Shown here: piece after piece, positions 8,778 through 18,117 of the stretch | How positions within the stretch are numbered: position 1 is the first letter of the stretch | Layout of the letters: every line of letters begins with the position of its first letter | NCBI RefSeq assembly: GCF_900659615.1 | Contig: NZ_CAACUY010000012.1 | Span: 35,548 to 99,547 of the forward strand | Length of the DNA: 64,000 bases | Source of the DNA: Actinomadura fibrosa | GTDB lineage: Bacteria > Actinomycetota > Actinomycetes > Streptosporangiales > Streptosporangiaceae | Reading direction: 5' to 3' | The notes under the pieces: generated by a model | Told to the model about the DNA's origin: nothing | Databases searched by the model: none | The model's input: the letters and a program-made list of their open reading frames with translations, nothing else | Translations under genes and position numbers: made by a program

Positions 8778-9610
8778 CTGAAGGTCATCGAGCCGGTGAG
8801 GTTCGTGCCCGGTACGGCGGCGTTCAGGCCCACCCAGGACGGCCGCCCGCTCTTGGCGTCGGCCCAGAGGTCGAGGCCCACCGCGGTGCTGTCGGGCAGC
8901 ACCGCGCGGGCCCGGGACGCCACGTCCTTCGGGAGCAGCGTGTACACGGCGCCGAGGACGGCCTGCGCCAGGTAGTGGCTGGAACCGGACGCGTTCGGCC
9001 CGGTCGCCGTCACCCCCGGCACGGAGCGGATCACGTACGTGAGCTGCCGCGGGTCCGACCCGTTGCGCAGCGTCGCGAGCTGCTTCGAGGTCAGCTTCGA
9101 CTTCGTCCACTTTTCGCCGTCGTAGCCCGACAGCGTGCTCCCGCTCACGACCACCTTCTGGGTGACCTTGGTGAGCACGCCGTCCTTCATGATCTGCCGG
9201 TGCCCGACGGCGCTCATCGCGAACGTCGGCCACGTCCGGAACGTCGCGGTCTCCGTCAGCCACTGGTAGTTGCGCGAGCCGCCCGAGAGCTTCACGTCCG
9301 TCACGCGGGTGAACGAGCGCAGCGCCGGCCCGGGAACCGGCTTCCTGGACGCGCCGCCGGACCGGTTCCCGGCGCCGTTCCCCGAGCCCGCCCCGGGCTG
9401 GGCGGAGCCTGACGTCTTCGGCGCCGCCGAGTCGGCCGCGTCGCCCTGGCCCACCGGGTCCTGCCGGACCATGGCCGCCGAGGGCTCCAGCGCCCCGTCG
9501 CCCTTCGGCGAGCTGTGGCCGATCTTGACGCCCATCACGATCGCCGTGGGCACGACGGCCACGGCCACGACGGAGGAGATCGCGATGATTCGGTCAGTTC
9601 GACGCTTCAC
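8765..9610 (-). CDS. Membrane-anchored protein, distant relative of the two lipoproteins
   Basis: 281 residues. Basic N-terminus and one hydrophobic segment (about 8-27) without a lipobox cysteine, then a Gly/Ser/Pro/Ala-rich linker to about residue 90. The C-terminal end, VGLDLWADAKSGRPSW ... GSMTFSSYG, matches in position and pattern the endings of the two neighbouring lipoproteins (xDLWxDGQxLPRK ... Y-x-DYG). I infer a diverged third paralogue that exchanged lipid anchor for a transmembrane anchor. Function unknown. A 16-bp tandem repeat duplicates its terminal codons and stop. Confidence 0.7.
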   Translation of the reverse strand: MKRRTDRIIAISSVVAVAVVPTAIVMGVKIGHSSPKGDGALEPSAAMVRQDPVGQGDAADSAAPKTSGSAQPGAGSGNGAGNRSGGASRKPVPGPALRSFTRVTDVKLSGGSRNYQWLTETATFRTWPTFAMSAVGHRQIMKDGVLTKVTQKVVVSGSTLSGYDGEKWTKSKLTSKQLATLRNGSDPRQLTYVIRSVPGVTATGPNASGSSHYLAQAVLGAVYTLLPKDVASRARAVLPDSTAVGLDLWADAKSGRPSWVGLNAAVPGTNLTGSMTFSSYG

Positions 9611-9720
9611 GGAGAGAATTCAACACCAGATTCCTCACCGGTAACAAAGCGATCAGGCAAGGATCTGTCCGGATCCGGACGCCGATTCGTGTATCCGCGC
9701 GTCGAACGGGCGCAAAAGAT

Positions 9721-9752
9721 GACAGGGCGTCCCCCTACGGGAACGCCCTGTC
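9721..9752 (-). terminator. Hairpin terminator after rplA
   Basis: GACAGGGCGT-CCCCCTACGGGA-ACGCCCTGTC: a 10-bp perfect stem about 60 bp beyond the rplA stop on the minus strand. Confidence 0.7.
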
Positions 9753-9808
9753 GTCTCTGCCCTGCTCGTCCGGAGCTGTCCGACCGCGGCGGCCGGACGG
9801 GAACCGGA

Positions 9809-10525
9809 TCAGGCCTCGTCGAGCTCCGCGGTCAGGTTGCGGACCGCGTTCGGGTCCACCGGGATGCTCGGGCCCATCGACGTGGTCAGCGAGGCCTTCT
9901 TGACGTACCGGCCCTTCGCCGCCGACGGCTTGAGCCGCTGGATCTCCTCGACGGCCGCGGCGTAGTTCTCCACGAGCTGGCGCTCGTCGAAGGACGCCTT
10001 GCCGATGATGAAGTGGAGGTTCGCGTGCCGGTCCACCCGGAACTCGATCTTGCCGCCCTTGATGTCGGCCACGGCCTTCGCCACGTCCATGGTGACCGTG
10101 CCGGTCTTCGGGTTCGGCATGAGGCCGCGCGGGCCGAGCACCCGGCCGAGCCGGCCGACCTTGCCCATCTGGTCCGGCGTCGCCACGACCGCGTCGAAGT
10201 CCAGGAAGCCGCCCTGGATCCGCTCGATCATGTCGTCGGAGCCGACCAGGTCGGCGCCGGCCTCGCGGGCCTCCTCCGCCTTCGCGCCGCCGGCGAAGAC
10301 CAGCACGCGGGCGGTCTTGCCGGTGCCGTGCGGCAGGTTGACGGTGCCGCGCACCATCTGGTCCGCCTTGCGGGGGTCGACGCCGAGCCGGAGCGCGACC
10401 TCGACGGTCGCGTCGAACTTGGTGACGGTGGTGTCCTTGGCCAGCTTCACGGCCTCGACCGGGCTGTACAGCCGCTCGCGGTCGATCTTCTCGGCCGCGG
10501 CGCGGTAGCCCTTGCTGCGCTTCAT
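9809..10525 (-). CDS. rplA: 50S ribosomal protein L1
   Basis: 238 residues from ATG 10523-10525 with a GGAGG site upstream. Full-length L1: N-terminal [19 protein letters not shown] region, middle domain with the diagnostic [14 protein letters not shown] loop (about residues 128-141), and C-terminal return to domain I. It binds 23S rRNA at the L1 stalk and, in many bacteria, represses its own mRNA. It follows rplK by 59 bp. Confidence 0.98.
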   Translation of the reverse strand: MKRSKGYRAAAEKIDRERLYSPVEAVKLAKDTTVTKFDATVEVALRLGVDPRKADQMVRGTVNLPHGTGKTARVLVFAGGAKAEEAREAGADLVGSDDMIERIQGGFLDFDAVVATPDQMGKVGRLGRVLGPRGLMPNPKTGTVTMDVAKAVADIKGGKIEFRVDRHANLHFIIGKASFDERQLVENYAAAVEEIQRLKPSAAKGRYVKKASLTTSMGPSIPVDPNAVRNLTAELDEA

Positions 10526-10584
10526 GTCGGTTCCTCCAACGGAACGTGTGGTACGGGCCGCGCAGGCCCTTCCACGGGTGGGGA

Positions 10585-11013
10585 CTACTTGACCTCGATG
10601 CCCATGGAGCGGGCGGTGCCGGCGACGATCTTCTCGGCGGCGTCGAGGTCCTTGGCGTTCAGGTCGGGCATCTTGGTCGTGGCGATCTCGCGGATCTGGT
10701 CGCGGCTGACCGAGCCGACCTTGGTCTTGTGCGGCTCGCCGCTGCCCTTCTCGATGCCCGCGGCCTTCAGGATGAGCTGCGCGGCCGGCGGGGTCTTGGT
10801 GACGAAGGTGAACGACCGGTCCTCGTAGATGGTGATCTCTACGGGGATGACGTTGCCGCGCTGGGACTCCGTGGCAGCGTTGTACTGCTTGCAGAAGTCC
10901 ATGATGTTGACGCCGTGCGGGCCGAGCGCGGTGCCGACGGGCGGCGCCGGGGTGGCCTGGCCGGCCTGGAGCTGCACCTTGACGAGCGCGGCGATCTTCT
11001 TCTTCGGAGGCAT
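10585..11013 (-). CDS. rplK: 50S ribosomal protein L11
   Basis: 142 residues from ATG 11011-11013, preceded by GAGAGGAAGG. The proline-rich N-terminal domain ([20 protein letters not shown]) and the C-terminal rRNA-binding domain ending in ARSMGIEVK are both complete. The open frame extends 20 codons further upstream, but length and ribosome-binding site favour this start. L11 forms the GTPase-associated centre with 23S rRNA; it pairs with rplA in one transcript. Confidence 0.98.
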   Translation of the reverse strand: MPPKKKIAALVKVQLQAGQATPAPPVGTALGPHGVNIMDFCKQYNAATESQRGNVIPVEITIYEDRSFTFVTKTPPAAQLILKAAGIEKGSGEPHKTKVGSVSRDQIREIATTKMPDLNAKDLDAAEKIVAGTARSMGIEVK

Positions 11014-11209
11014 GGCGCCTTCCTCTCGTTCCTGTTTCGTGTCGATCCCGACTCCCGCACGGGCGGGCAACACCGTCGGCCGGAACGTAAGCCGGGGTGT
11101 TGGGATCCTCAGAGAACCGCACGGATGCGGAAGATCAGGAGCCGGGCGCAGCGCGCCCGGGCAGCGGCCGCCCCCGCCGGAACGGGAGGCGACCCGACCA
11201 GGGTACCCG
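11014..11209. other. nusG-rplK spacer with inverted repeats
   Basis: 196 bp between nusG and rplK. It holds GCCGGGCG...CGCCCGGG (about 11141-11162), a stable hairpin on either strand, and AACACC...GGTGTT arms (about 11070-11102). These could be a partial terminator after nusG and a leader structure for rplK. No start or coding pattern seen. Confidence 0.4.
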
Positions 11210-12079
11210 CTAAATCTTGGAGACCTGGTTGAAGGACAGCTCGACCGGCGTCTCCCGGCCGAAGATCGAGACGAGCACCTTGAGCTTCTGCTGCTCGGCG
11301 TTGATCTCGTTGACCGTGGCGGGCAGCGTCGCGAACGGGCCGTCCATGACGGTGACCGACTCGCCGACCTCGAAGTCGACGGTGTGCGCGACCTTGGCCT
11401 GCTCCTTGGCCTTGACCGCGCCCTCCTCGGGCTCGGGGGCCAGCAGGTTGGCGACCTCGTCCAGGCTCAGCGGGGACGGCTTGTTCAGCAGCCCGACGAA
11501 CCCGGTCACGCCCGGCGTGTTGCGGACCGCGGCCCACGACTCGTCGGTCAGCTCCATGCGGACGAGGATGTAGCCCGGCAGGACCTTCTCGTTGACCTTC
11601 TGGCGCTTGCCGCCCTTGATCTCGGTCACCTCGTGCTGCGGGACCTCGATCTGGAAGATGTAGTCCTCCATGTTGAGGGTCTGCGTCCGGGTCTCGATGT
11701 TGGTCTTGACCCGGTTCTCGTAGCCCGCGTAGGAGTGCACGACGTACCAGTCGCCCGGCTGGAGCCGGAGCTGCATCTTGAACTCGGCGTACGGGTCGGC
11801 GGGGGGCCCGGCGGGCTCCTCCTCGTCCTCGTCGCCCGCGTCGGCGCCGGCGGCGTCGTCGCCCTCGACCGCCTCGGCGAGGTCGGCGGCGCCCTCGGCG
11901 GCGTCGGCGGGCGGCTCGTCCTCGCCTTCGAGCTTCGTGTCCGCGGGCTCGGCGTCGCCGGCGGCGACGGCGGCCTCGGCCGCCTCGTCGACGGGCTCGG
12001 CCGCCTGGTCGGCCGCAGCAGCCGCAGCGGACTGGGCCTCTTCGATGGCCTCGTCGTAGGGCTGTGAGGACTCGGACAC
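11210..12079 (-). CDS. nusG: Transcription termination/antitermination factor NusG
   Basis: 289 residues, about 100 longer than Escherichia coli NusG because of an acidic, alanine-rich N-terminal extension (about residues 1-95), a known actinobacterial feature. The NGN domain begins at about 108 ([16 protein letters not shown]), including the [12 protein letters not shown] strand; the KOW domain is at about 237-289 ([18 protein letters not shown] ... VELSFNQV). Start GTG 12077-12079 with a weak GAAAGAG site. It follows secE, the near-universal order. Confidence 0.97.
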   Translation of the reverse strand: MSESSQPYDEAIEEAQSAAAAAADQAAEPVDEAAEAAVAAGDAEPADTKLEGEDEPPADAAEGAADLAEAVEGDDAAGADAGDEDEEEPAGPPADPYAEFKMQLRLQPGDWYVVHSYAGYENRVKTNIETRTQTLNMEDYIFQIEVPQHEVTEIKGGKRQKVNEKVLPGYILVRMELTDESWAAVRNTPGVTGFVGLLNKPSPLSLDEVANLLAPEPEEGAVKAKEQAKVAHTVDFEVGESVTVMDGPFATLPATVNEINAEQQKLKVLVSIFGRETPVELSFNQVSKI

Positions 12080-12204
12080 GGTGACTCTTTCTCTCGTACG
12101 GTCTGCGGTGATGAACGTGCGCGGTGCTTGCGCTGTCTGCCTTGCGGTGCTGCTCCCGGGTGCCGGGCCCGCGGTGCGGCGGGGCCGCCCCGGTGGCCGG
12201 CGGC

Positions 12205-12453
12205 TCAGCCGAAGATCTCGTAGATGCCCTTCTGCAGGCCCCAGTCGAGACCGGACACGATCGCGACCATGACCAGCACGAACACGAGGGAGACCGTCGT
12301 GTACGTGATGAGCTCCCGGCGCGTGGGCCAGATGACCTTGCGCAGCTCGGCGATGACCTGGCGCACGAACAGGGCCGGGGTGGTCCGCTTGTGCGCGGCC
12401 TTCCCCTTGCCTTCGTCCTTGGCCGCGGCCTCGCCGCGCGTCTCAGTCGCCAT
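12205..12453 (-). CDS. secE: Preprotein translocase subunit SecE
   Basis: 82 residues: a charged N-terminus, the conserved amphipathic helix [20 protein letters not shown] (about 29-48) and one transmembrane segment (about 52-70). This single-span form is the usual bacterial minimal SecE, which clamps SecY in the protein-export channel. It lies directly downstream of tRNA-Trp and upstream of nusG, the common actinobacterial arrangement. Confidence 0.97.
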   Translation of the reverse strand: MATETRGEAAAKDEGKGKAAHKRTTPALFVRQVIAELRKVIWPTRRELITYTTVSLVFVLVMVAIVSGLDWGLQKGIYEIFG

Positions 12454-12576
12454 TGCCGCCGTTCACCTCATAGGTCGTGTTCCAACCACCCAGTGGTTGT
12501 CGCGCGGAGCCCGTACCGCGGGGTGCCACGGCGGCCGCCGCGGCGCGGACGGCACGGGTGCGCGCACCGCACCTCG

Positions 12577-12649
12577 CAGGGCAGGAGGGACTCGAACCCC
12601 CAACCGCCGGTTTTGGAGACCGGAGCTCTACCAATTGAGCCACTGCCCT
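12577..12649 (-). tRNA. tRNA-Trp (CCA)
   Basis: 73 nt. Acceptor AGGGCAG/CTGCCCT, D-arm GCTC-AATTGGTA-GAGC, anticodon loop CTCCAAA with anticodon CCA, T-loop TTCGAGT, discriminator G. The 3' CCA is not encoded. It precedes secE on the same strand. Confidence 0.97.
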
Positions 12650-12651
12650 TC

Positions 12652-12692
12652 ATCTCCGATGAAGGAGATACTGCATCTCCGGTGAAGGAGAA
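12652..12692. repeat. Two tandem small hairpins upstream of tRNA-Trp
   Basis: ATCTCC-GATGA-AGGAGAT (12652-12669) is followed after a few bases by ATCTCC-GGTGA-AGGAGAA. The two 18-bp units differ at few positions and each can fold. They lie just 5' of the tRNA, so they may sit in the precursor or just behind its promoter. Confidence 0.5.
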
Positions 12693-12928
12693 ACACCCGG
12701 CCGCGAGGACCGGGATCGTGCGGACACCAGCTTACGGGCTCTTGGGAACGTCCTTGTGCGGACAGGCTCGTATACCGGTGACGCGTCACTTGGAGGGTGA
12801 GTCTACGTCTCCGAGGCCCCCGCGTCGAACCAGACCGCCGGAGATCCTCCCGGGACGGCGGCGGACGCCGCGCGACCGGCCCGGACATATGGCCCGGGTC
12901 ACGGCCCGGCTTCTGTAACGATAGGGAC

Positions 12929-14140
12929 ATGAGCATCGACCGTCCTCGCATCTCCCAGCGCATCGCCGCGATCTCCGAGTCCGCCACGCTGGCCGTCGAC
13001 GCCAAGGCCAAGGCGCTGAAGGCGGCGGGCCGCCCGGTCATCGGGTTCGGCGCGGGCGAGCCCGACTTCCCGACGCCCGAGTACATCGTGGAGGCCGCGG
13101 TCACCGCGTGCAGGGTGCCCCGGTTCCACAAGTACACGCCCGCCGGCGGGCTGCCCGAGCTGCGCGCCGCGATCGCGGAGAAGACCGAGCGCGACTCCGG
13201 CTACCGGGTCGAGGCGGCGCAGGTCCTCGTGACCAACGGCGGGAAGCAGGCGGTGTACGAGGCGTTCGCGGCGCTGCTCGACCCGGGCGACGAGGTGCTC
13301 GTGCCGGCTCCGTACTGGACGACCTACCCCGAGTCGATCAAGCTCGCGGGCGGCGTCCCGGTGGACGTGGTCGCCGACGAGACGACCGGCTACAAGGTGA
13401 GCGTCGAGCAGCTGGAGGCGGCCCGCACCGACCGGACGAAGGTGCTGCTGTTCGTCTCGCCGTCCAACCCGACGGGCGCGGTCTACAGCCGCGCCGAGAT
13501 CGAGGAGATCGGCCGCTGGGCGGACGGGCACGGCCTGTGGGTGATCACGGACGAGATCTACGAGCACCTCGTGTACGGCGGCGCCGAGTTCCACTCGCTG
13601 CCCGTGCTGGTGCCCGAGCTCGCCGACCGCACGCTGGTGCTGAACGGCGTGGCGAAGACGTACGCGATGACGGGCTGGCGGGTGGGCTGGCTGATCGGCC
13701 CGGCGGACGTGGTGAAGGCCGCGGCGAACATGCAGTCCCACGCGACGTCCAACGTGGCGAACGTGTCGCAGGCCGCGGCGCTCGCCGCGGTGACCGGCGA
13801 CCTGTCGGCGGTGGCGGAGATGCGCACGGCGTTCGACCGGCGCCGCCAGACGATGGTCCGGATGCTGAACGAGATCCCCGGGATCGTGTGCCCCGAGCCG
13901 GAGGGGGCGTTCTACGCCTACCCGTCGGTCAAGGCGCTGCTCGGGAAGGAGATCCGCGGCAAGCGCCCGCAGACGTCGGTGGAGCTGGCCTCGCTGATCC
14001 TGGAGGAGGCCGAGGTCGCGCTGGTCCCGGGCGAGGCGTTCGGTACGCCCGGCTACTTCCGCCTCTCGTACGCGCTCGGCGACGACGACCTGGTCGAGGG
14101 CGTGTCGCGGGTCGGCAAGCTGCTGGCCGAGGCGACCTGA
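12929..14140 (+). CDS. Pyridoxal-phosphate aspartate/aromatic aminotransferase (class I)
   Basis: 403 residues from ATG 12929-12931. Fold-type I aminotransferase: [20 protein letters not shown] near the start, [11 protein letters not shown] (about 73-83), [10 protein letters not shown] (about 178-187), PLP lysine in [15 protein letters not shown] (K about 243) and the C-terminal substrate arginine in GYFRLSYAL. Very similar in layout to actinobacterial AspC, which transfers amino groups between aspartate and 2-oxoglutarate. It stands alone, divergent from tRNA-Trp/secE. Exact amino-acid preference cannot be read. Confidence 0.93.
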   Translation: MSIDRPRISQRIAAISESATLAVDAKAKALKAAGRPVIGFGAGEPDFPTPEYIVEAAVTACRVPRFHKYTPAGGLPELRAAIAEKTERDSGYRVEAAQVLVTNGGKQAVYEAFAALLDPGDEVLVPAPYWTTYPESIKLAGGVPVDVVADETTGYKVSVEQLEAARTDRTKVLLFVSPSNPTGAVYSRAEIEEIGRWADGHGLWVITDEIYEHLVYGGAEFHSLPVLVPELADRTLVLNGVAKTYAMTGWRVGWLIGPADVVKAAANMQSHATSNVANVSQAAALAAVTGDLSAVAEMRTAFDRRRQTMVRMLNEIPGIVCPEPEGAFYAYPSVKALLGKEIRGKRPQTSVELASLILEEAEVALVPGEAFGTPGYFRLSYALGDDDLVEGVSRVGKLLAEAT

Positions 14141-14164
14141 TCCAGGACGCCGTCACGACGAACA

Positions 14165-14202
14165 GACCGGCCCCGGGAACGTCGAGTTCCCGGGGCCGGT
14201 CT
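14165..14202. terminator. Bidirectional hairpin terminator
   Basis: GACCGGCCCCGGGAAC-gtcga-GTTCCCGGGGCCGGTC, a 16-bp perfect stem between the convergent aminotransferase and putative anti-sigma gene. Confidence 0.75.
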
Positions 14203-14306
14203 CGCTCGGACGAGCTACGGGTCCCGTCCGAGCGTCACTTCGGCGGGGCGTCGCGGGCGGCCCCTCCCCGCGCCCGGACGCCCCACCGGAGCGGGGCTCC
14301 TTGAGG

Positions 14307-15062
14307 TCAGGGGCGTACCCCCTCGGCGATGCGCAGGAGCTCGTTCCGCGCCGTGCCGCCGCCCGCCTTGACCACCACTCCGACGCCCGGACGGGCCAGC
14401 CAGGAGATCTGCCGGCCCGAATCGGGAGCGTCCGCGGTGAGCGCGGGCATCCCCCGGACGGACGCGTGACCGGGCACACCGCGCATGGGGGCGAGGTCCT
14501 CGGGGCCGAGCCCGCTATCCCGCACCACGGCGATCTCCACCCAGCCGGCGGAGCCGCGCCACGCGCAGGTCGTCGTCTTGCGTCCAGCCCCGTCCGCGAC
14601 CGCGCAGGGCGCCGTCGCGGTGAGGCCCCGCGGGAGATAGGACACCCAGCCGGGCAGCGCCGGGACGCCGCCGGGCGCACCGGGCCGCGCCGTGTGCCCT
14701 CCGGTCCCGCCGGACGGGCGGGCGTCCGGCGGCTTCGGCGAGGTGCCCGTCCCGGGGCGTCCCGATGGAGACGGGGACGTGGGGACGCCCCGGGCGGGCG
14801 GCCGTTCCGGCTGCCGGAGCACCGAGGCGCGGTCCGGCGGTGCGGCCGTCCCGGGTGCTCCGGCAGGTGTGGCCCGGAACGACTGATAGGTGGGCACCAG
14901 GGCGATCGCGGCGACGGCCGCCGCTGCCGCGCCGACGGTGACGCGGATCCGCGCCGCGCGCCGCCGGTGGCGGCGCTTCACGTCGGCGGCGAGCGAGTCC
15001 GGCGCGGTCGCCTCGGCCACCCGCTCGGCCATGGCCTTCCGCAGTTCACTCTCCAGATCCAT
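14307..15062 (-). CDS. Putative membrane partner (anti-sigma-like) of the upstream ECF sigma factor
   Basis: 251 residues. A short charged cytoplasmic part with RRHRRRAARIR, one transmembrane segment (about 41-58), a Pro/Ser/Gly-rich linker, and an extracytoplasmic domain (about 130-250) with two cysteines (APCAVADG, TTTCAWRG) that could form a disulfide. It starts 3 bp after the sigma gene, so the two are co-translated. Sigma-plus-membrane-protein pairing suggests an anti-sigma or sensor role, but no zinc-binding HxxxCxxC motif is present. The function is therefore inferred from context only. Confidence 0.65.
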   Translation of the reverse strand: MDLESELRKAMAERVAEATAPDSLAADVKRRHRRRAARIRVTVGAAAAAVAAIALVPTYQSFRATPAGAPGTAAPPDRASVLRQPERPPARGVPTSPSPSGRPGTGTSPKPPDARPSGGTGGHTARPGAPGGVPALPGWVSYLPRGLTATAPCAVADGAGRKTTTCAWRGSAGWVEIAVVRDSGLGPEDLAPMRGVPGHASVRGMPALTADAPDSGRQISWLARPGVGVVVKAGGGTARNELLRIAEGVRP

Positions 15063-15065
15063 CGC

Positions 15066-15770
15066 TCAGCTCCCCAGTGGCGCCAGGTTCTCGTCGAGGC
15101 GTTCCCGGAGCCTGGCGAGCCCCCGGGATGCCTGGCTCTTGACCGTCCCGACCGAGCAGCCGAGGACCTTCGCCGTCTCCGCCTCCGACAGGTCCTCCCA
15201 GAAGCGCAGGACGAGCACCGCGCGCTGCCGCGGCCCCAGCCTGCGGAGCTCGTCCATGAGCGTCCCCCGCAGCTCCACGGCGTGGTTCGCCGAGACGGCG
15301 GGCGTCTCGGGCAGCCACGCCATCTGGATCTCCCGCAGCACGTTCCACCGCCGGGACCGGCTGATGACGAGGTTGACGAGGATCCGCCGGACGTACGGCT
15401 CCGGATCGACGTCGGCGTCCAGCCTGCCCCAGTGCCGGTACGCCTTCTCCAGCGCGGTCTGGAGCATGTCCTCGGCGTCCTGGCGGGCGCCGCACAGCAG
15501 CGACGCGGTGCGCAGGAGGGCGTCGCCGCGCGCCGTCACGAACTCGACGAACGACCGGTCGTCCCGGCGCTGCCTCGACTTCGTCCCGGCCCGGGAGCCG
15601 TCGGCCGGCGCCTGCGTCGGCTCGGTCCCGGCGCGGGTGTGCTCGCCGGGCGGCTCGCACTCCTGGCCGTGCCCGGACGAGCGAGGCACCGCTTCGCGAT
15701 GGTCCGGGGAGGCCCGCCTCCGGCTTCGCCTCCCCGGTCGGTCACTCGCTCGCGAGATGGCTGGGGTCAC
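15066..15770 (-). CDS. ECF RNA polymerase sigma factor (SigE/SACE-type)
   Basis: 234 residues as drawn. Region 2 (ALLRTASLLCGARQDAEDML ... ALEKAYRHW, about 85-115) and region 4 (LGPRQRAVLVLRFWEDLSEA ... GCSVGTVKSQASRGLARLRE, about 178-222) are complete. The first 70 residues are low-complexity and rich in Arg/Pro/Glu, so the true start may be further in; GTG 15768-15770 is used here because nothing better is preceded by a clear ribosome-binding site. It lies between a secreted Lys/Pro-repeat protein and its putative membrane partner, all on one strand. Confidence 0.85.
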   Translation of the reverse strand: MTPAISRASDRPGRRSRRRASPDHREAVPRSSGHGQECEPPGEHTRAGTEPTQAPADGSRAGTKSRQRRDDRSFVEFVTARGDALLRTASLLCGARQDAEDMLQTALEKAYRHWGRLDADVDPEPYVRRILVNLVISRSRRWNVLREIQMAWLPETPAVSANHAVELRGTLMDELRRLGPRQRAVLVLRFWEDLSEAETAKVLGCSVGTVKSQASRGLARLRERLDENLAPLGS

Positions 15771-15780
15771 TGTGGGAGTC

Positions 15781-16731
15781 CTAGGCGCGGTTGAGCGCGG
15801 CCGTCACGTCCCGGAGGCCGTTGCCCGCCAGGACGGGACTGCCGTTCACGAACAGCCAGTACCCGTCCGGGCCGAGCGCGAGGACGCCGTTGCCGCCGGG
15901 GGCCTGCCAGGCCACCGATCCGGCCACGGTGATCGCAGTGCCGCCCTCGGGCAGGCCCAGCACCCGCCGGAGCTGCTCCTGGGTCATGTGGGCGGGGACC
16001 TTCAGCCGTTCCACCGTGAGCCACTGGCCGGCCTTGCCCGTCCACTTCTGGGTGACGGCGCAGACGTGCTGCTTCTCCAGCGCCTTCGAGCCCTTGGTGA
16101 CCGAAACGTAGCGCAGGCCCTTCGTCAGCATCACGGTCTTCTCGACCGGACCGCCGATCTTCACCGCGGCCGTGAGCTTGGAGCAGTCGAGCGCGGGGAG
16201 GGCGGGCAGGGCGGGCTTGGCCGGGACGCTCACGGACGGCGCGGTCGAAGGCGTGCCCTTGGGGAGCTTCACCTTGGCGTCCGGCAGGCAGGTCGGCAGC
16301 GTGGACGGCGTCCCGGGCTTCGCGGGCTTCGCGGGCGCGGCGGCCCCGGGCACGTTCGCCTTCGGCTGCTTGACGTCCGCCGGCATCTTGTCCGTGGGGA
16401 GCTTCGCCTCGGGAAGCTTCGCCTCGGGGAGCTTCGTGCCCGCGGGCAGCTCGGTCTTGGGCAGCTTCGCCCCGGGCAGCGCGGCCTCGGGCGCCTTCGC
16501 GCCGGTGGGCTTCACCTTGGGCAGCTTGGCCCCGGGCTTGGCGGCGGGAAGGCAGGTCGGAGCGGTGCTCGGCGCCGCGTCCTTGAGCTGGCGGACGGCC
16601 GTCGCCGCGGAGTCGTGCGACTGGAGGCCCGCCTCCTGCTGCGACCCGGTCATCGCCCACGTCGCGCCGCCGCCCACCGCGACGGCACCGACGGCGGACG
16701 CCGCGATCAGGGCGGCCTTCAGCGTGATCAT
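15781..16731 (-). CDS. Exported protein with Lys-Leu-Pro repeats
   Basis: 316 residues. Signal-like N-terminus (hydrophobic about 5-27), a low-complexity region (about 55-175) built from variations of K-L-P-x-x (for example KLPEAKLPEAKLP) bracketed by two similar APTCLP/LPTCLP segments, then a C-terminal domain (about 185-316) with DCSKLTAAV and CAVTQKW, where two cysteines could pair. Such repeats often span cell walls. It ends 10 bp before the sigma gene, so it may belong to that regulon. I recognise no family. Confidence 0.65.
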   Translation of the reverse strand: MITLKAALIAASAVGAVAVGGGATWAMTGSQQEAGLQSHDSAATAVRQLKDAAPSTAPTCLPAAKPGAKLPKVKPTGAKAPEAALPGAKLPKTELPAGTKLPEAKLPEAKLPTDKMPADVKQPKANVPGAAAPAKPAKPGTPSTLPTCLPDAKVKLPKGTPSTAPSVSVPAKPALPALPALDCSKLTAAVKIGGPVEKTVMLTKGLRYVSVTKGSKALEKQHVCAVTQKWTGKAGQWLTVERLKVPAHMTQEQLRRVLGLPEGGTAITVAGSVAWQAPGGNGVLALGPDGYWLFVNGSPVLAGNGLRDVTAALNRA

Positions 16732-16944
16732 CCTGTTCTCCTTCTGCCCGGCTGTCTCGTGCGCCCCTCATATACGCGCGGCCCCCGGAGGGGGTTGCAC
16801 GCGGATTCCGGATTTTTTCGGGCATGGCCACGGCCGGCATGGCCGCCGCGTGTCATGGCAGGTAGCCCGGTCAGGTGATCCTGGTGGGGCGGGGGTTCGG
16901 GACGCGGCGTGATCCGGCAGCATTGGTCCATGGAGGCCCGTACC

Positions 16945-18045
16945 GTGTCAGCCCGCCCGGCCCAGGAACGTTCCGCGCCGGACCGCCAGGACGGCGCCCG
17001 CGTGGCGCCCGCACCCGCCCGTCCGGACGTGGCCCTGCTTCCCAAGGCGCACCTGCATCTGCACTTCACCGGCTCGATGCGGCATTCCACGCTCGTGGAA
17101 CTCGCCGCCCAGCGCGGCGTGCACCTGCCGGACGCCCTCGTCGAGGACTGGCCGCCCCGGCTCCGCGCCACCGACGAGCGGGGCTGGTTCCGCTTCCAGC
17201 GGCTGTACGACATCGCGCGGTCCGTCCTCCAGACGCCGGACGACCTGCGGCGGCTGCTGCGGGAGACGGCCGAGGACGAGGCGGCGGAGGGGTCGGGCTG
17301 GCTGGAGATCCAGGTCGACCCGAGCGGGTACGCGGCGCGCTTCGGCGGCCTGACGCCGACCGTGGAGCTGGTGCTGGACGCGGCGCGCGAGGCGACGGAG
17401 GCGACCGGCGTCGGGATCGGCGTGGTGATCGCGGCGAACCGGACGCGGCACCCGCTCGACGCCAAGACGCTGGCGCGCGTGGCCGTCCGGTACGCCGACC
17501 GGGGCGTGGTCGGGTTCGGGCTGTCGAACGACGAGCGGCGCGGCCGGGCCTACGACTTCGAGGGCGCGTTCCGGATCGCCAAGCGCGGCGGGCTGCTGTC
17601 GGACCCGCACGGCGGGGAGCTGCTCGGCCCGGCGAGCGTCCGGGAGTGCCTGGAGACCCTGGCCGCCGACCGGATCGGCCACGGGGTCCGCGCGGTCGAG
17701 GACCCGCGGCTCCTCGACCGCATCGTCGAGCGCGGCGTGACGCTGGAGGTCTGCCCCGCGTCCAACGTCGGCCTGGGCGTGGCGCCGACCGCGGCGGACG
17801 TGCCCGTCCGCAGGCTGTACGAGGCGGGCGCGTCGATCGCGCTGGGCGCCGACGACCCGCTGCTGTTCGGGTCGCGGCTGGCGCGCCAGTACGAGCTGGC
17901 CCGCACCGAGCACGGGTTCACCGACGCCGAGCTGGCGGAGCTGGCGCGGCAGTCGATCCGCGCGTCGGCCGCGCCGGGCGACGTCCGGAACCGGCTGCTC
18001 GCGGGGGTGGACGCCTGGCTGTCCGGCGCGTCGTCCGAGGCCTGA
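16945..18045 (+). CDS. add: Adenosine deaminase family protein
   Basis: 366 residues from GTG 16945, chosen because GGAGG lies 8 bp upstream; in-frame GTG 16909 and ATG 16930 have none. Metal-dependent amidohydrolase fold: HLHLHFTGS (zinc ligands, near residue 40), DPHGGE in place of the usual HAGE (His kept), DRIGHGVRA (catalytic His), and GADDPLLF (Asp ligands). Likely deaminates adenosine or a related purine; the G in place of A leaves substrate open. Convergent with the MFS gene, sharing a strong hairpin. Confidence 0.88.
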   Translation: MSARPAQERSAPDRQDGARVAPAPARPDVALLPKAHLHLHFTGSMRHSTLVELAAQRGVHLPDALVEDWPPRLRATDERGWFRFQRLYDIARSVLQTPDDLRRLLRETAEDEAAEGSGWLEIQVDPSGYAARFGGLTPTVELVLDAAREATEATGVGIGVVIAANRTRHPLDAKTLARVAVRYADRGVVGFGLSNDERRGRAYDFEGAFRIAKRGGLLSDPHGGELLGPASVRECLETLAADRIGHGVRAVEDPRLLDRIVERGVTLEVCPASNVGLGVAPTAADVPVRRLYEAGASIALGADDPLLFGSRLARQYELARTEHGFTDAELAELARQSIRASAAPGDVRNRLLAGVDAWLSGASSEA

Positions 18046-18070
18046 CGAGAGGCCTCTGAGGAAAGACGAA

Positions 18071-18106
18071 CGGCCGCCGCCGCGTCCGGGGACACGGCGG
18101 CGGCCG
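18071..18106. terminator. Bidirectional hairpin terminator
   Basis: CGGCCGCCGCCG (18071-18082) and CGGCGGCGGCCG (18095-18106) form a perfect 12-bp stem between convergent genes. Confidence 0.75.
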
Positions 18107-18117
18107 GGGGCAAGGCG

